Positions 43,972 through 57,120 of a stretch of DNA of 64,000 bases are shown piece by piece (position 1 is the stretch's first letter; every line of letters begins with the position of its first letter). A model generated the notes under the pieces. The model was not told where the DNA came from. It made no database searches and was given only the letters and a program-made list of their open reading frames with translations. Origin of the DNA: Panicum virgatum (Eukaryota; Streptophyta; Magnoliopsida; Poales; Poaceae); the NCBI RefSeq assembly GCF_016808335.1, contig NC_053148.1, positions 46,764,930-46,828,929 of the forward strand. Direction: 5' to 3'. The position numbers and the translations under genes are program-made.

Positions 43972-46900
43972 AGAACTGAAGAAGTGATTACTGATTACTG
44001 GTAGCGTTTTGGGTGGTGTTCAAGGATGTGTAGCGTAGGCTGGCTTGAGTGAGCTCTTGGTTGTTTTGTCCTAGTGGAGCTCTATGTGTCATCCCCTGCT
44101 CTGTTGAGCCTGAGATACATCTGTACTTTCCCCCCCTTCTTTCTCTCCCTGACTCTTCCGGTCTTTGAAAATGTTGCAATACAGCTTTGCCATACCTACC
44201 CCTTACTGCTAAGAGGGAGCTGTGAGGCACTGAAAGCTCCGATCAATGTGCTTGTGTTTTGCAAGAGGAAGAGCAAGCAGCTGCAGCTGTCCCTGTCCCT
44301 GCTTTCTTCGCTTACTGTTGGCTCATACTACATCAAGCCCTCTCCATTGAATATACATGTCTTGCAATCTGAACAAAGTGTCCAGGCCACTGTTCAGCCA
44401 CACATTGATGATTGCAGCTGCAATCCTACACTGTCCTTAAAGTTTCCTCGCGCACTGTTTGGAAGATTAAAGCGTGTTCCATGCCATCATTATGCTCGCA
44501 ACCCCTTTCCCATTGGCCAAAGCACAGGAGGACAATGGGCGCTGGTGGCTCTGCTTTAATCGAGTTCAGGGACGCTTTTTCTGCCTTGCAAACCAGGCTG
44601 CTCTCCTGATCTCTCATCCTCTGGGTTTTACGCCATCTAAGTGCCTTGTTAATAATGCTTTCTCGCCATGCGCAGCTGCTGGTGCTGGGTGTGGTGACTG
44701 GATGATGGCGATGGCTGCTCTTTTGGGGGAGCCAGTCACTGCAAGTGCACACAATGCCATCACTCTCTTCACCGTGCATCGAAACCCCACTAATCATGCA
44801 AGTGCGCTATTCTTATGATTGTGCTTCTGTTTTTGTGTAAACACTTAGCTTCTTTTTTTGCAAAAAAAAGAGGAAACACTTGATTTGGTACACTAAAATT
44901 TAACCAAGTGAGATATATATAATTTTACATTATTAATGTGTAATTTTCTTGGAGCTGATTCATAGCTCCGCGTCCTTGTCTATCCGTCTCCAACTATTCT
45001 CAATGTCTCAATGCATCCTTAGGCTCCACGCGACATTGCTCCGTCAGGCTTTCGCCCATTGCGGAAAATTCCCCCCAAGGACGCCAGCTTCCCAGGTACT
45101 ACTTTTTACTCCCTCTCCTCTCCCTTGCTACTTAGTTTAGCAGATCTGGATGGGATACTGGATTTATGCAGGTTTTGTCAGCAAATGAAGAGGAAATTCT
45201 AGAATTTCTAGTCTGCGATTTTGCAGTCAGCCTGTGCTTTGCTTAAAAATGTTTACGATTTTGCAATCAGCCTGTGATTTTGCAGTTAAATGTTTGTTTG
45301 ATTTTAGTATGTTATTGATTGATTGGCATATATGGGTGTCGATTTGGGGCTTGTTTCATCAGTGTTCTGCACTGCATTGGTTTGAGTACAGAAATATAAC
45401 ACTTTGTTGCTATTTATCTTACCAAGAAATTTATGTCTATTAGTTTTACATGCAGCTGTAATTTTTTCCAAATAAAAGTTTGAGATTGATGGGCCAAAAG
45501 GAATTTAATATCTCTTGTTCTAAAATTACACCATCAGCTATATATTTGCACTCCACTTATGTGAATTTCTATTGCAGTATTCTTTTTCTTATTCTACATG
45601 CCATCTGAATTATTTTATAGTATTGGATGCCAGAAATTACGTATTATATTTGTGGTATTTTACTATTTTCATCTATCTTTATTTTATATTGCTTTTGGTG
45701 AATGTTATTTTCTCAGGAAGTTGCAGGTAACTACAAGTGAAATGAGAGAATCTCTGGGTATTTGCAGGACATCACCTCTGTTTTTCATGAAATAATGATA
45801 TTATCTGCAATTTGTAGCTCCACAGTTAGATGTAATAAAATGTCTTGAAACCAAAGAAACCCTAAATCTTGTTGATGCATGTGCTAACAAATTCAGAAAC
45901 TTTTGTACATACTGGTGTGAACCGATAGGGAGCACACACAAATAGATGTGCATCATGGGGTTTTCTGTTTGTTTGTTATCAGGATGGCTTGGGAGGAATT
46001 TTACTTGTAACTTTGTGCTCTTTCTTGTTACTTTTTGGGCAAATAGAGCATGTTATTGTGGGGGAAATGTGGTGATAGAAACTCTTTAATAAGACTGCGC
46101 GTCTCCTTTTGGCCTCTTAGCTCTTATCCATCAGCACATTACATAAGGAATCTATGGGAACCATTGTTTGCATTGAAACAGAGTTCTTAACATTTATATG
46201 TGTGTATCTTGTTATACTTCTTCCAAGAGACATATAGTACTTTGGTTGGGCCAAGCCTTGAAAGGCTATAGCCTTCTCTGGTTGCTCCAAGCTAATATTT
46301 ACTTGAACCAACTTGATCAGTTCTAGAGGAACAAACTTAAATCAGCGTTGTCTATTACCTCATTCTATATGGTTCAGTTTACTTTTTCCTATAAGAATTT
46401 TGGGTTTAATTCCGCAAAAGGAGCATGTGTAGGTCTTACTGCATTGCAAAGAAACCTTTGTGTTCTGTATTATTGTTACCTTTTTGTAGGTGCATAGAAA
46501 TTTCTTAGTTATCAATTCTCAAAAGATTAAGCTCTTTGTGATGATTGGCTTTTAGTTACGAAACACACTTTTAGCACACAATGTGTTATCATTTTATCAA
46601 CATTTTCATGCATTATATACAATATCCTATGAAGCAGCAGAGCTGTTACTGTACAAAGGAGCCGATGTTCATTGTGTTGCATCAGTTTTACAGGAAACGC
46701 AGCTCTATACGATTTATGAAGCAATAATTAACCCTTTTTGCCCCCCCCCCCGCCCCCCAATATGTAGTTTCCAAAGTTGTGTATATTGATTGAGGCTAGA
46801 CTTATTTTGAAAAAAAAATTCCATTATGCAATTATTTATTTTTTAGAAAGTGTTTTCTAACTTATTTTTTCTTTCTGTTTGCTTGGTAAAAAGTGAAACT

Positions 46901-47809
46901 GTAAGATACGCATGAAAGTGTAAACTTCAAAATGATCCAAAATTAAAGTTAGTGTATATGAATGTTAAATTTTAGTATACAAGAACTATAATTTTTCTTA
47001 GTATAATTTGAGGTAGATCATCAAATTATTTGGCAATTTTTGCTAGACGCCACCTGCTACTCAAAAAAATGCACAAGTATTTTATAGAGAATTTAAATTG
47101 CTAGCAGCCTAGCACATTCAGCAAATTCTTTGTTCAATGCTCAGCCACCACTTGAAAAAATAAACCAATATTCAATATGACATCTAATAAATAATTGTCA
47201 GATTAGTCATTATAGTGTAAATTCTATATTTGTTCTTTACTTATTTTGGTGTTTTCTTGTTGACTATTCAAGTTTGCATAATTTGCGTTGGTGTTTTTTT
47301 CCCCTCCCAATGCTACGTAGTAACTAGCTACTTGCTCATTGTTTAACTCACTATCCTTGTTTCTCTGGATGCACTATGACTATGTTGGATACTTTTGTAT
47401 CGTATACACCTGGATATATTTTTCTTTTATAGCTGTAAATTTCTGTTGTGTAGAAACACTGGCAAGCAGCAAGAGGAACAGATGGAGGACCTTATTATAT
47501 AGATGTTAGCTGCATGCGATTATGTGATATGAGTCTTATTATATGAACATTGGATTTTGGTGATTGTGATTTTTTAGCAAAATTGTAATGGTAACTTCAC
47601 TGAAATTTTTTTGCATGTAACTTCTTATTTTCTTATTGTATTTTTGGGTCTTTTTGTTGTACTTGAGCTGCTAATAGAAAATACAAGCCTCAAACAAAAC
47701 ATGTAGCTTAGTTCTGTTGTTGATGTGTGGCCATCACAGATGTGACACTTTTTTGTAACGTTCTTTTGCTTGCTAGTATTATTATAGGTGATATTTTTCT
47801 TCTCTGACC
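43972..47809. other. 3' flank of the kinase gene and long AT-rich intergenic DNA; no gene seen
   Basis: 43972-44820 is probable 3' UTR and flank. 44820-47809 is AT-rich, with a C-rich run at 46741-46757 and no recognisable protein, termini or target duplications. 44960-45160 has splice-like edges but no conserved reading frame. Confidence 0.5.
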
Positions 47810-48277
47810 GATATGTAACTGTACGAGCGGGCCTCCGCTCGTGTTGTCCCCGCGCTGGGAGACTCGGGCGGCCGGCAACCACAGCCGCCGCCCAGCCCCC
47901 GCCGCCTCCCTCTGCCTCGCCGCTGCTCGAGCAGGTCGCTGAGAAGCTCGCGCTGCTTGCGATGAAGGTGGCGGCGGGGTTCTTTCCCCTCCTTTCAGCG
48001 GGCCCGGGCGGGCATGGCCGCGCCGGGCCCGTCTGGAGATCCCCACTGACAGGGCTGTTGGCTTGCGACGGCGTGTCCTGGCGGCCGCGGATCCGGCATG
48101 GCGCCTGCCGGATTCGGTGCCTGCGCAGCCGCGGGGTGCGCATGGGGCGGGGCTCTCGGTCGGCGGCGGAGGCGAGCTCGCTCCCCGGCGGCGTGGTAGC
48201 CCTCCGCGGCGCCGGCTGGCCACGGATCCGGTGTTGCCCCGGTCGGATCTGGTGGCCGTGCGACGGGGGGCGCGTGG

Positions 48278-48308
<31 letters not shown>

Positions 48309-50110
48309 TTGGGGCGCTGGGATGCAGCGGCGGCAGCCGACACAGACGGCATCTGCGGCGTCGGCTTCCAGCGCAGGTCGTCGGCAGTGCGACGACCGGT
48401 GTGTATGGGCGCAGGGGGCTGTTGCTCGTGGCTGCGGGCCGTACCCCGGCCGTGGCTGGCCATGGTCGGTCGTGGCCGTGGCTGGCTGGGGCCGGCGCTC
48501 GGGCGACGGGATCTGAGGTGAGGCGGAGGTGGCTAGTGTTCCCCTTCTCCTCCTCGACGGCGATGCTGGTCCAGCGCCGCCATGGTGGTGGGGCTGGCCG
48601 ATGCATGCTGGTGGCGCCGAGGTGGTGCTTCAGGCTGTGTCGGGCTTCTTTCGGTGGAGGTGGTGCGGAGGCGAGAGGGAGCGGGCTACTGGCTTGGCCA
48701 AGAACGTGCGGCAGGTGTGTTGCTGAGTCGGGCGAAAGCCTTCGCTGACGCTTTTGTCGGTGGCGATGGTGGCGACGCCCTTGTGGCGCCGTTCTTCCTG
48801 TTGGGGGCACCATTGTGAGGTAGCATGTTCCATTTGCACGGGGATCTTTAGGGTGAAAACCCTGTCCATCTATGGACGTGCGACGGCGGCGCCATTGGCA
48901 TTGTGACCTCGTTGGAGGCGCCGCATCTAGAGTCCCGCCTTGGCTAGATTGTGGTGGTGGTTGGTCGTGGTGTTGCACGCGTGCAGCGGCAGAAGAGGTG
49001 CGCTTGGTCCGTGTTGGCAGGGAGGTGCAGAGGATCCTTGGGTGATGGAGGTCTTGAGCTGGCGCACATGGTGCAGTGGTGATCCCGGTGACAGCTGGGT
49101 GGAGGTTGTTTCTTTCAGAGCAGTTTTAGATACCTGAGTCCTTGGCAGAGGAGTGTGAAGCGGTGGCTGAGGCGAGGCCCCCACGCCAGGGTTTTTTTAC
49201 CGACCGATCAGACGAAACCGCCGCCCGCCGGTTCCGGTAAATCGGACTGGTTTGACCGGTTACTGAAAAAAACCGGACAAATTCAAATTTCAAACAAAAA
49301 CGACAGTTCAATCGGTTTGCACTGGTTAGCCGACCTGTTTGGTCGGTAAACCGGTCCGGTGACCAAAAAAACCGAGCAATGCACATATTAATGTAAAAGA
49401 CCACAATTACAATCATGCATACAAATACAATAGTAATAAGCGTGGGAGTGGGAGGCATCCGCGTGAGTCATGCCTGCGCGATGGGCCTTACTGGGCTGGC
49501 CTTTTTTTTCCTTTTTTGGTTTAACTTCACATGCCCGCAAAGTATACTAAATGAACGAATATTTGAAAAAATTTGGCACCATTAGATTCGTCACAACTTG
49601 AAGTATTTTTAGGAATTTTTTATTTTTTGAATTCAAATTTAAATTTTGAATTGGGCCGGTTTGCAACCGGTCGGTACCGGAACCGGTCCGGCCCAGTTAC
49701 ACCGGTAACCGCGGTTTCCGGACCGGTTCCGGTCGTTAAAAAAAACCCTGCCCCACGCAGAGTGGCCATGATCAGTGTTTTCCATCGGCGCTACGACGGG
49801 AGTGTTCTGCTGAGGCACCACTGGAGCAAGGGGATCAACGATCGTGTGTGCACGGCTTGAGGGTGATAGTCCCGTGGTGGAAGAGTTCGAGCTTCCGCTC
49901 AGGACTGCAGCGGGCCGCGACATTTGGTGTGGCACAACGTTGGTGACGACGGCGCAGACCGTGGGTGGTTTCTTTTGGCTCCTCTCCCAGGCTGTGGCGG
50001 TGTAGTCTTTTGTTGTGTGCGTTTTTTGCGTGCGTTGTTCCACGGTGGTGTTCGCTTCGGTGCGTTATGTACGAATGCGTGTTCTTCTTATATGATGTAG
50101 CAGTGCTCTT
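47810..50110. other. GC-rich, possibly transcribed repeat, carrying a hAT insertion
   Basis: 47815-49180 is GC-rich, open in several frames on both strands, with a (GT)n-G17 tract at about 48277-48308. It continues after the hAT element (49751-50100) and ends in T-rich sequence with a run of A (ttatttcaaaaaaatattttttttc). The whole may be an old retroelement or UTR-derived repeat; no reverse transcriptase or other domain is visible. Confidence 0.4.
49187..49750. mobile_element. Non-autonomous hAT element, CAGGGTTTT ends, 564 bp
   Basis: Starts cagggtttttttaccgaccg and ends ggtcgttaaaaaaaaccctg (inverted repeats). Perfect 8-bp duplication ccccacgc at 49179-49186 and 49751-49758. The interior contains many accggt/ccggt words in both orientations near the two ends. 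It has no coding capacity. It inserted into a GC-rich repeat. Confidence 0.93.
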
Positions 50111-51404
50111 GTCTTTTATTTCAAAAAAATATTTTTTTTCTATGTATATGTTGCGTACACTCATATCGACCAACAAGGAGTTGGGCTGTTAACAATTAAA
50201 AGTTTAATTCTTTAACTAATGACTAGTTAATAACAGCCTACATGTACAGAACCAAGACCCGTTAGAAGCAACTGCGCTTTGACAAAAACAGGAAAAGCAG
50301 CAGCAGCTGCCTATTTCAGCGCTAACGGGTTGTAACGAAAAATAGTGGACCCGACAACTGCAGCAAACCTAACGGACAACAGGCAGTCTGTTGGATGATG
50401 ATGCAACAGTTAAAACCAGTGATTGATGGATACCACAAATATCGATCGATTGACGTCTAGACACACCCAAAAAATTATGTGGATTTGTAGGTTTATTCTG
50501 AAAAATATTTTCATAGTAACATATCTTTTTAGGTACTGCTAGTAGGGTCGATGTTCTAGGTGTATATTTAAAAATCAGATGTTGTAACTGGTGTGGCGTG
50601 GCACCGTGTTTTCACATTTGGGACAATTGGGAAGAAACAAAACCCATAACCGCGTGTGTCGTGTCAACATCGGAAATTTGGGTGGTTTAGCCCTGATTAG
50701 CGTCACGTGATTTAGAGTAGAAAGTACATAGGAGGTCAGCAAAAGAAAACGCCCAAATTGCAATTAGTTAGGCCATCAGGATCAGATCACGGCTGTGCAT
50801 GAAGCCCAATTGATTAAAGTAGCTTGCTTTTGCGGGAGTCTTAGGAGGTTACCAATACTTGCATGTTAGCTGCATTTATGGTGGTATTACATTGCTCCAA
50901 GTACAACAACGTCTATTTTGCTTTTATCCAGCCATGAGAGCTTCCAACATGCAAAAATGTGGTATGCCTTAGCTGTTATGGGCTCATTGCAAGGTATTGT
51001 TATGGTTACAATTGGTTTCAGCATTAAGAGTTGAAAATTTATCCTAACCAATTCAAGTATTTCTAATTGGAGGTGTTTTAAAATTTGAATATTCCTTTTG
51101 GCCGGCATCTAGTATGATTTCAGAAGGTAAGCACTACGGTTTACTCTAACGTTCTCTTTTCATGGTGTGTAATTGTCAGTAGCCAAGTGTCCTTACACCC
51201 CCAAGGTATCTTTGAGCAAGGTTCTACTTGGTCCAGTTGATGGAATCTCCCTCTGCGGATTCAAACATCCCAAATCGTGGTCGTGTGCTAAACACCAAAC
51301 ATGTCAAGACAAAGCATGATCCAAGACAGAATTAATCCTATAAATTCCAAGGCAAGGCAGCAGCTGCAGCAACAAGATAATATCCCCTCAGCCAACATTG
51401 AGAG
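50111..51404. other. AT-rich intergenic DNA; no gene seen
   Basis: A short inverted pair, ggctgttaac...ttaataacagcc, lies at 50184-50238. Otherwise no protein, termini or repeats could be supported. Confidence 0.5.
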
Positions 51405-51409
51405 GTATA

Positions 51410-51854
51410 TGTTAGGTTGATCTCATCCGAGTCAGGTCCAATGGCCCGGTCGGACCCCTTGACTCGCGTCCTGATCGGGGACGCCCAGCCCAACACGGCT
51501 GGTGGGCCTCCATCGCGCAGTGCCGTATAAAAGAGAGAGGTGGGGTAAGTGGCTCAAGATGAGAGGTTCACTGTGCCGCCACCCATGCCACCTGACACAA
51601 GCCTAATCCGATCTGACGGGAGGCACTGCAGCGGCGGGAAACTCCACCGGCGCTGCTTCTGCACCGCGCCACCGCCGCCACCCCTGCGCATCTCGCCGTC
51701 GCCACTGCTACATCAGCCTATGCACCGCGACTTCGTCACTCTTCTACAACGGCGCCATGGCATGCAGTAACGGAGGTCATAGAAAGGTATTCATCTATGT
51801 AAAGAAGTCTAATTTAACCGCTCGATCTACACCTAGATGTTCCAAAGACTAACA
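51410..51854 (+). repeat. 5' LTR, 445 bp
   Basis: TG..CA ends; contains a TATA-like gtataaaagagaga (about 51525-51538). The downstream flank is the primer-binding site. Confidence 0.93.
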
Positions 51855-52917
51855 ATGGTATCAAGAGCCTACTCTAAAGAGTAGATCGAGATTGGGATGG
51901 ATCCGAACAAGGATCGAAAGAATCAAAGGAAAGAAAATCGATTTCGAATCGAAAAAGAAAAGAACAGAAGGGATTCGATTCGACGAACCCTAACCCTAGC
52001 TAAGGAACAGAGGCGGCGGAGACTGACTAGGGTCTCACCGTCGGGGCTACTGCCGGTCGTTGCCGCACGGGACAGCCACCAGAGGCGCCGGCTTGCCGGC
52101 GCATTACTGCCGTCGCGTGGGTGAGGACACGAACCGCCGTGCTCGAGGGAACTCCTTGCCATGCGCATGTGGGACAGGGCACCGACGCGGAGCCACTCGA
52201 CGGCGGTGGGCTCACCCTCTGGTGGACGCACTCGCCGGCGAGGGGGCCCGCGGCGGCGCCACCATTCCTCCTCCGGCCGCCACGGCGGTCGCCATTTCGT
52301 CGCCGTCGCGCGTCACTGAGAAAGAAAGGGGAGGAGAGAAAGAGTTGGGCTCGGGGCCGCGCGACCACGGCACGGCCATGGCGCTGCCGTCTGACCCAAC
52401 GGCGCGCCGGCAAGAGAGAAGCCGGCGGTGCACAGGCCTGTATCGGCCGAGGAAAAGTAAAGAGAGAAAGAAAAGGCGTGCGGACGGCTGGACTGGATCC
52501 GGCGGCGGTGTCCCTCGCCGGCGCCGACGGCAAAGGTTGCCGGTCGCCATGGGCGGCCGCCGCCGTGCGGCTCAGGAAGCGAAGAGAAGAAGGAATGAGC
52601 TAGGGTTTTGAGGACAGCCGCGCCGCGTCGAGTTTTGTCCCGGCGAGATCACCAGACAGCCGTCCGATCGTTATAGACGGTCAGGATCGACCGGTAGTCG
52701 ACGGGCCGGATCCGCAGGCCCAGGCAGGAGCGCAAGAAGCTGGGCCGATTCGGCCCAGCTAGGCCGCGCTGAGCAGGCCGGTAGAGGAGCGCTTGGGCTA
52801 CTGCCATGCTGCTGGGCCGGGCCAAAAGCGCACTAGAGAAAGGTTTTTGTTTTTTCTATTCTTCAGAAGCAATTTTGAATACTAGTTTTGTTGGATTTGA
52901 TCTCTATTCAAATTTGC

Positions 52918-53850
52918 ACCAACGTGTATTTTGTTTAGAGAGAAAAATGAGAACAGTAATGGTTCTGAATATAGAATTTTATTTGTCAAAGTTTCCGCTG
53001 CAAAGTAAAAGGGTTTAATTATCTCTAATCTTTTGGAACCAACGGGAAAATTGATTAGAGAAAAGTAAAGCCAAAAGAATGCTTTTGAAGGAGTATTAAA
53101 AGGCAAAGTTTTGGCAATTTTGTCAATATTTAGACCTCCACTCAATTTTGAACCAACGGGATAAATTGTTTAGAGAGCAAATCAGTGTACGGAAATATTT
53201 AGAAGTATAATTACTTCTAAAAAGAAAAAGGAAAGTTTTCCACTGCCACGAAGAAAGAAAGATTTCCGCTGTTATGTTGATGCTATCTTTCAATTAAGTC
53301 GGAACCAACAAGAAGATTTAATTGGAAGAATGATCTAAAACCTGTGGGTAAAAGATAGAAAAAGCTTCCGGTGTTTAAAGTCAAAGTTCAGTTTTGGCAT
53401 TATTCTGCCATTTCAAGTCTCAAAGTTGAGCTTTACTAGACTCAAAAAGATAATTCTCAAAAGAGAGAATTTTAAAGTTAATTATGGTATTGTTATTTTC
53501 TGACCAACGTTGATGATAACAATATTATAATTTTATTAGTCATAGCTTAAATTTTAAAGTCTCTGGTGAATCTTGAAATGATCATTTTTTAGAGAATAGA
53601 TAAAGAAATGCTCTTAAACTAGAGAATTGTATTTTTTTCTAGTTTCTGCTGCATTAAAGTTAATTATCCTCTAATTAAATTCTAACCAGCGGGAGAATTT
53701 AATTTTGAGGAGCAAATATATGGTTTTAAAGTTAATTGAGTTTTTCATACGTTAATTCCGTTTCTGCCCAACGGTGATGTAGAATTAATGTAAAAGAAAT
53801 ATGTTTTATTCTATTTTTGCCCAATGGTGACATAGAATAGAACTTAAAAG
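52918..53850 (+). repeat. Diverged repeat with 'accaacggga...attagag' every 100-200 bases
   Basis: Inside the copia element, the phrase accaacggga followed by an aaatt.attagag stretch recurs about eight times: about 52918, 53037, 53151, 53303, 53502, 53684, 53766 and 53816, decaying to gcccaacggtgatg. Several copies are preceded 40-80 bases upstream by tttccgctg or tttctgctg. This is a long tandem duplication that has diverged strongly. Confidence 0.6.
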
Positions 53851-55389
53851 TTTTAATTATTATCTTTTCAGACAAAGTTTTCCATGTAGTCCTTCTTTAA
53901 GGGACAAAAGAAAAATGATCTGAGTACTTGTGACTCAGAAAGAAAGAAGACCATCCCATGACAAAGTGTATTCTCTTTGAAGGATAGCTTGAAAGAAAAG
54001 TACTTATGGATATTGATCCAGGGAAAAAAAAAGAGAAATACGAGATCATTTTGAGAAATGTCTCTTATGTATTCTCTATCAAGTGGAATTCATTTTGAGT
54101 TCAATCAAAGTTGTGATAAGGCATGCATGTTCAATTTGACCAACGTCGGATTAAGCATGTGTGTCATGGAATATTCGGACTCAATTCTGAATCTGATAAC
54201 TGAATACGTGCCAATCCTGGCTTTTATCTCCGGGAAAAGGTATGGAATAATACCCGCATGGCGGGGTAAAATTTGAATAGTTCTTATCTTGCATGGCGGG
54301 AGAAAGTTGTGTTGACTCATGTGCTTTTGGTGTATCCCATACTGGGAGAGAAGTTTTGGAGTAGCTCTTAAACTATTCTAAAATTGATCGGGCACTTCTA
54401 TTGTGTCATAGTGATTGAGCACTCAATGAGTTTAAAAAGAAAAAGAAAGTTACATATGAACCTTAAAATAAGAATGATATGCGAGCGTGACTTGCAAAAG
54501 ATTTGAAATAAAGGACTATATTGAGTCCTTAAAGTGAAATGAGGAAAAAAAAGAGCTGTCATATGAAATAAATGGCTCTTTTGAGTTCTTAAAGTAAAAT
54601 GAGTAAAAATGTACTCCCATACGAATTAAGAAATTACTTTGTTCTGCATGACATAGTCATGTGGATGAAGTAAGTAATAAAAATTTCCTCATTCACAAAA
54701 GTTGTGAAGAGTTTTCAAAATTGTGACAGAAAAGTTCAAGCCACATTTCGAGGGGGGGGGGGAATATGAGACAGTTAAGAAAGGTACTTCCCCGTAATGT
54801 GCATTGAAAGCAAGAGATGATCTATTAAAGAATGAATGTGACCGTCAGGGGGAGTACTACGGTCACTATACTAATACCCCTATGTAAAGAAATAGCTAAA
54901 TTCCAGCATTCATGCTGGAACCTTCAAAGATAGTAAGATGGTGCTTACAAAGCACATATAAAGTTTTTAATAGATAGAACCCAAACAAAGTTTTTAACAG
55001 ATAGAATCCAAACAAAGAGATTTATTGATATGGCATCTTTACAAAAGATGGCAAAATCTGGGGGAGCATGGTATGTAGAGACCTAAGACTTGAAGAGAAG
55101 TGCGAATGCGTGTCCACTTCAATGATTCAAGAACAACAAGTTTCTCATACGTGCTGATGTTGTTAGCTCTCAAAGAAAATAAATAAAGTAAGGAAGAATC
55201 TTGTTATGCAGGATCTCATTAGTCCATTGCCATTTGGCAAAAAAAGAGCAACAACAGCCCTATACAAAGTAAAGAAAATCAAATGGAAGTCGATTCCACC
55301 TCATTTGAAGAAGTCATAAGAATTTCATATGTTAAGTCCATGAAAAAAAGGAATGATTCCTAAAAGAGCCATCACAATAGGTTATAATG

Positions 55390-56490
55390 GACCTACAAAG
55401 CGAAATGTGACTCCAGAGGGAATGTTGAAAGATATAAAGTAAGGCTTGTGTCAAAAGATACAAAGGGAAGAAAGTTTGGGTTTAAAAAGAGATTGAGGAG
55501 GACAATAGCTTTTAAGCAAAGATAAAGAATGAGAAATTGTTAAAGAATGAGAAATTTGATTTCCACTTCTTAAATGAAGATAACATTCTACTTTCTAGTG
55601 GTGGTGTTAATAGATAACATCCTACTTTCTAGTGGTGGTGTTAATATACTTGTATAGATAAAGAATTAGTGTCCTCAAGTTTGATCTCGGTGATGAGTTT
55701 TTCATTCTACGAATTGAGACTCATCGAGATAAAAGAAAGGGGTACTATTGTTATCACCAAGGCATACTCATAAAAGATTCTAAAGAAATGAAGTATGCAA
55801 ACTAGTAAACATACGCCTGTTCCTATCATCAGGGCAATATGGAACCTTAGTGTTCTAGGAACCAATGTGAGATGGAAATAGTTCCATATGCTTCAGCTGT
55901 TGGAAGCTTTATGAGCGCGCAAGTAAAGAATTTACCCTGACATAGTTTCGTGTATCCGGGTTTTGGCAAAAGTTCAATCCTGATATAGATCACTGGAATG
56001 AAATTGAGAATATCGACCTCATGCTAAGAAAGAAATAACTAGTGCTCTCAAAAGGTTGTGGGTACAAAAGTAGAACTTGTGAAATGTGTAGCAAAATCCA
56101 CAATTGTTGCTAACTTTCACACTTGGAGGTTTTGTGTGGAAAAGCTCCTAAATGAAACAATTATCATCAATGTGATGCAAAGACATGGTATAGCATGATA
56201 CGAGGTCGAGGGACAGGCAAAATGGTTAAGAGATTCTGTACCCGGAGTTGATAATGGTTGATAACAGCAATAACCATTTAAGTAGTTTGCTCCTATGACA
56301 ACGAGTCAAGTGTGGTGCCAAACACACTGACACAAAGTTATACGTTGCAAAGGAGAATGTCCGGAATCATATTAAAATGCATTGTGAATATAAATGATAG
56401 ACAAGTATTAGTGGATCCGCTCATTAAAGGCTTACCGCCCAGTGTGTACAGAGAACACAGTCGACATGGGTTTATGGTATAGCCTATGTT
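55390..56490 (+). pseudogene. Remnants of copia reverse transcriptase and RNase H
   Basis: Short pieces still match copia pol: 55407-55460 reads CDSRGNVERYKVRLVSKD (the conserved region before the RT core), and 56403-56460 reads DRQVLVDPLIKGLPPSVYRE (the RNase H end, ADPLTKGLP-type motif), followed by a short tail. Everything between is broken by stops and shifts; no YVDD active site could be found in frame. Orientation agrees with the LTRs. Confidence 0.55.
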
Positions 56491-56675
56491 TTCCGGACAA
56501 TAAAGGGCCCAAAGCTAAAGAACCTATTTCAGAACAGAGACATGTATCGTAGGTGTTGAATCTATCGGCAACCGACCGTGACGATGAAGCTGCTCTATGC
56601 ATTGATCTGTGATGGAATATGAAAAGAAATGAAATGTATAAATTAAAAGGTATAAGATGAGATCAAGGGGGAGAA

Positions 56676-57120
56676 TGTTAGGTTGATCTCATCTGAGTCA
56701 GGCCCAATGGCCCGCTCGGGCCCCTTGACTCGTGTCCTGATCGGGGACGCCCAGCCCAACATGGCTGGTGGGCCCCCGTCACGCAGTGCCGTATAAAAGA
56801 GAGAGGTGGGGTAAGTGGCTCAAGACGAGAGGTTCACTGTGCCGCCACCCACGCCACCTGACACAACCCTAATCCGATCTGACGGGAGGCACTGCAGCGG
56901 CGGGAAGCTCCACCGGCGCTGCTTCTGCACCGCGCCGCCGCCGCCACCCCTGCGCATCTCGCCGTCGCCACTGCTACATCAGCCTCTGCGCCGCGACTTC
57001 GTCACTCTTCTACAGCGGTGCCATGGCAGGTGGTAACGGAGGTCACAGAAAGGTATTCATCTCTGTAAAGAAGTCTAATTTAACCGCTCGATCTACACCT
57101 AGATGTTCCAAAGACTAACA
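56676..57120 (+). repeat. 3' LTR, 445 bp
   Basis: Same length as the 5' LTR and collinear throughout. Preceded by the polypurine tract and followed by TSD GTATA, which is also the insertion point of the CACTA element at 57126. Confidence 0.93.

Larger units (their letters stand above)
51410..57120 (+). mobile_element. copia-type LTR retrotransposon with ruined coding interior
   Basis: Perfect 5-bp target duplication GTATA (51405-51409 and 57121-57125). Two 445-bp LTRs (TGTTAGG...CTAACA), a primer-binding site tggtatcaagagcc (51856-51869) for initiator Met tRNA, and a polypurine tract aagggggaga (about 56665-56674). The LTRs differ at about two dozen positions by eye, near 5 percent. The interior (51855-56675) has only short broken stretches of pol similarity. 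Its coding decay far exceeds the LTR divergence, so it was probably already non-autonomous when it inserted and was moved by a helper. Confidence 0.93.

Noticed and set aside
47708..48978. Pro/Arg-rich open frames up to 327 codons
   Set aside because: GC-rich composition, overlapping frames on both strands, crossing a GT/G17 simple repeat; no domain.
50184..50238. Tiny MITE with ggctgtta/taacagcc ends
   Set aside because: Only 55 bases with arms of about 8-12 and no target duplication; could be chance.
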